Under the pieces are notes generated by a model, which was not told the origin of the DNA, searched no databases, and was given only the letters and a program-made list of their open reading frames with translations. From NCBI RefSeq assembly GCF_003259935.1, contig NZ_QLMH01000001.1, positions 36,004-100,003 of the forward strand: a stretch of 64,000 nucleotides of DNA. Direction: 5' to 3'. This stretch comes from Paranoxybacillus vitaminiphilus. GTDB lineage: Bacteria; Bacillota; Bacilli; Bacillales; Anoxybacillaceae. The position numbers and the translations under genes are program-made. Positions 63,867 through 64,000 of this stretch are shown here, one piece after another (the first letter of the stretch is position 1; each line of letters begins with the position of its first letter).

Positions 63867-64000
63867 GTGCGGGAGTCCTTTCAAATAAAGAAAGTATTGA
63901 ATAATAATGTTCTTATCGCCTCTCATCCAGATTATGACGAAGTTGTATTGATCGGAAAAGGAATTGGTTTTGGCAAGAAAAAAGGGGATATTATCGAACA
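63867..64000 (+). CDS. glcT: Transcriptional antiterminator GlcT, N-terminal part (runs off the window)
   Basis: 44 complete codons from GTG 63867, after AAAGGAG. SFQIKKVLNNNVLIASHPDY then VVLIGKGIGFGKKKGD is the CAT RNA-binding domain of the BglG/SacT/GlcT family. GlcT binds the ribonucleic antiterminator ahead of ptsG and is controlled by glucose PTS phosphorylation. GlcT is favoured over LicT or SacT because the neighbourhood follows the B. subtilis ykvS-ykvT-glcT order. Confidence 0.8.
   Translation, partial: MRESFQIKKVLNNNVLIASHPDYDEVVLIGKGIGFGKKKGDIIE

Overview
This 64 kb window is a Bacillaceae (Firmicutes) chromosome segment, moderately AT-rich, from an endospore former. The evidence is an alpha/beta-type SASP gene, phosphorelay-type kinases, a SigI/RsgI pair, a SleB-like hydrolase and a class IV polyhydroxyalkanoate locus of the Bacillus megaterium/cereus type. 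From about 13.6 kb to the right edge the gene order follows, from memory, the Bacillus subtilis kinE-ogt-mtn-kinD-mhqR-clpE-ykvI-queCDEF-ykvS-ykvT-glcT stretch, with insertions (ABC transporter, lysine permease, mrp operon, GGDEF/EAL gene). I cannot name the species; an Aeribacillus, Anoxybacillus or Parageobacillus-like relative is a guess. No rRNA, tRNA, CRISPR array or intact transposase gene was seen.

Layout. 0-3.5 kb: end of an amino-acid permease, sigI-rsgI, ferritin, SASP. 3.8-7.9 kb: PHA genes phaJ-phaP-phaQ (minus) divergent from phaR-phaB-phaC (plus). 8-13.3 kb: truncated MFS gene, zinc alcohol dehydrogenase, a run of very small genes, a B12-binding radical SAM protein. 13.6-28.3 kb: kinE with a SigH-type promoter, ogt, then the methionine-salvage region. 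There one SAM riboswitch heads mtnK-mtnA plus a ribose-type ABC transporter (minus), and a second heads mtnW-mtnX-mtnB, with mtnD after (plus); mtnU and mtnE lie between. 28.4-34.3 kb: EamA and ZIP transporters, kinD-like kinase, mhqR, and a lysine-riboswitch-controlled permease. 34.7-45 kb: clpE under CtsR boxes, ytkA-like lipoprotein, ykvI, ferritin-like protein, phoU, then a preQ1 riboswitch and queC-queD-queE-queF. 45-56 kb: spore-type proteins, two more sensor kinases, a small sigma factor, a SleB-like hydrolase, folE, the DUF1659/DUF2922/YvrJ trio, and a PAS-GGDEF-EAL protein. 57-62.7 kb: mrpABCDEFG. Right edge: alpha/beta hydrolase and the start of glcT.

The most striking find is a group I intron (43501-44268) that interrupts queF directly after the codon for its catalytic cysteine. 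It carries a frameshifted homing-endonuclease remnant and an internal duplication of the catalytic-core region. Joining the exons restores a 165-residue QueF, so the gene looks split but functional if the intron splices. The same transcript begins with a preQ1 riboswitch.

Two other layers are not explained by gene annotation. About fifteen copies of a roughly 60-125 bp nested palindrome sit between genes, usually just after a stop codon. They fall into two subfamilies whose outer arms co-vary, and one copy supplies the last codons and stop of ogt. Three isolated hairpins (7958-8010, 52371-52413, 56416-56458) share flanks and look like IS200/IS605 right-end or omega-RNA 3' remnants without a tnpB gene.
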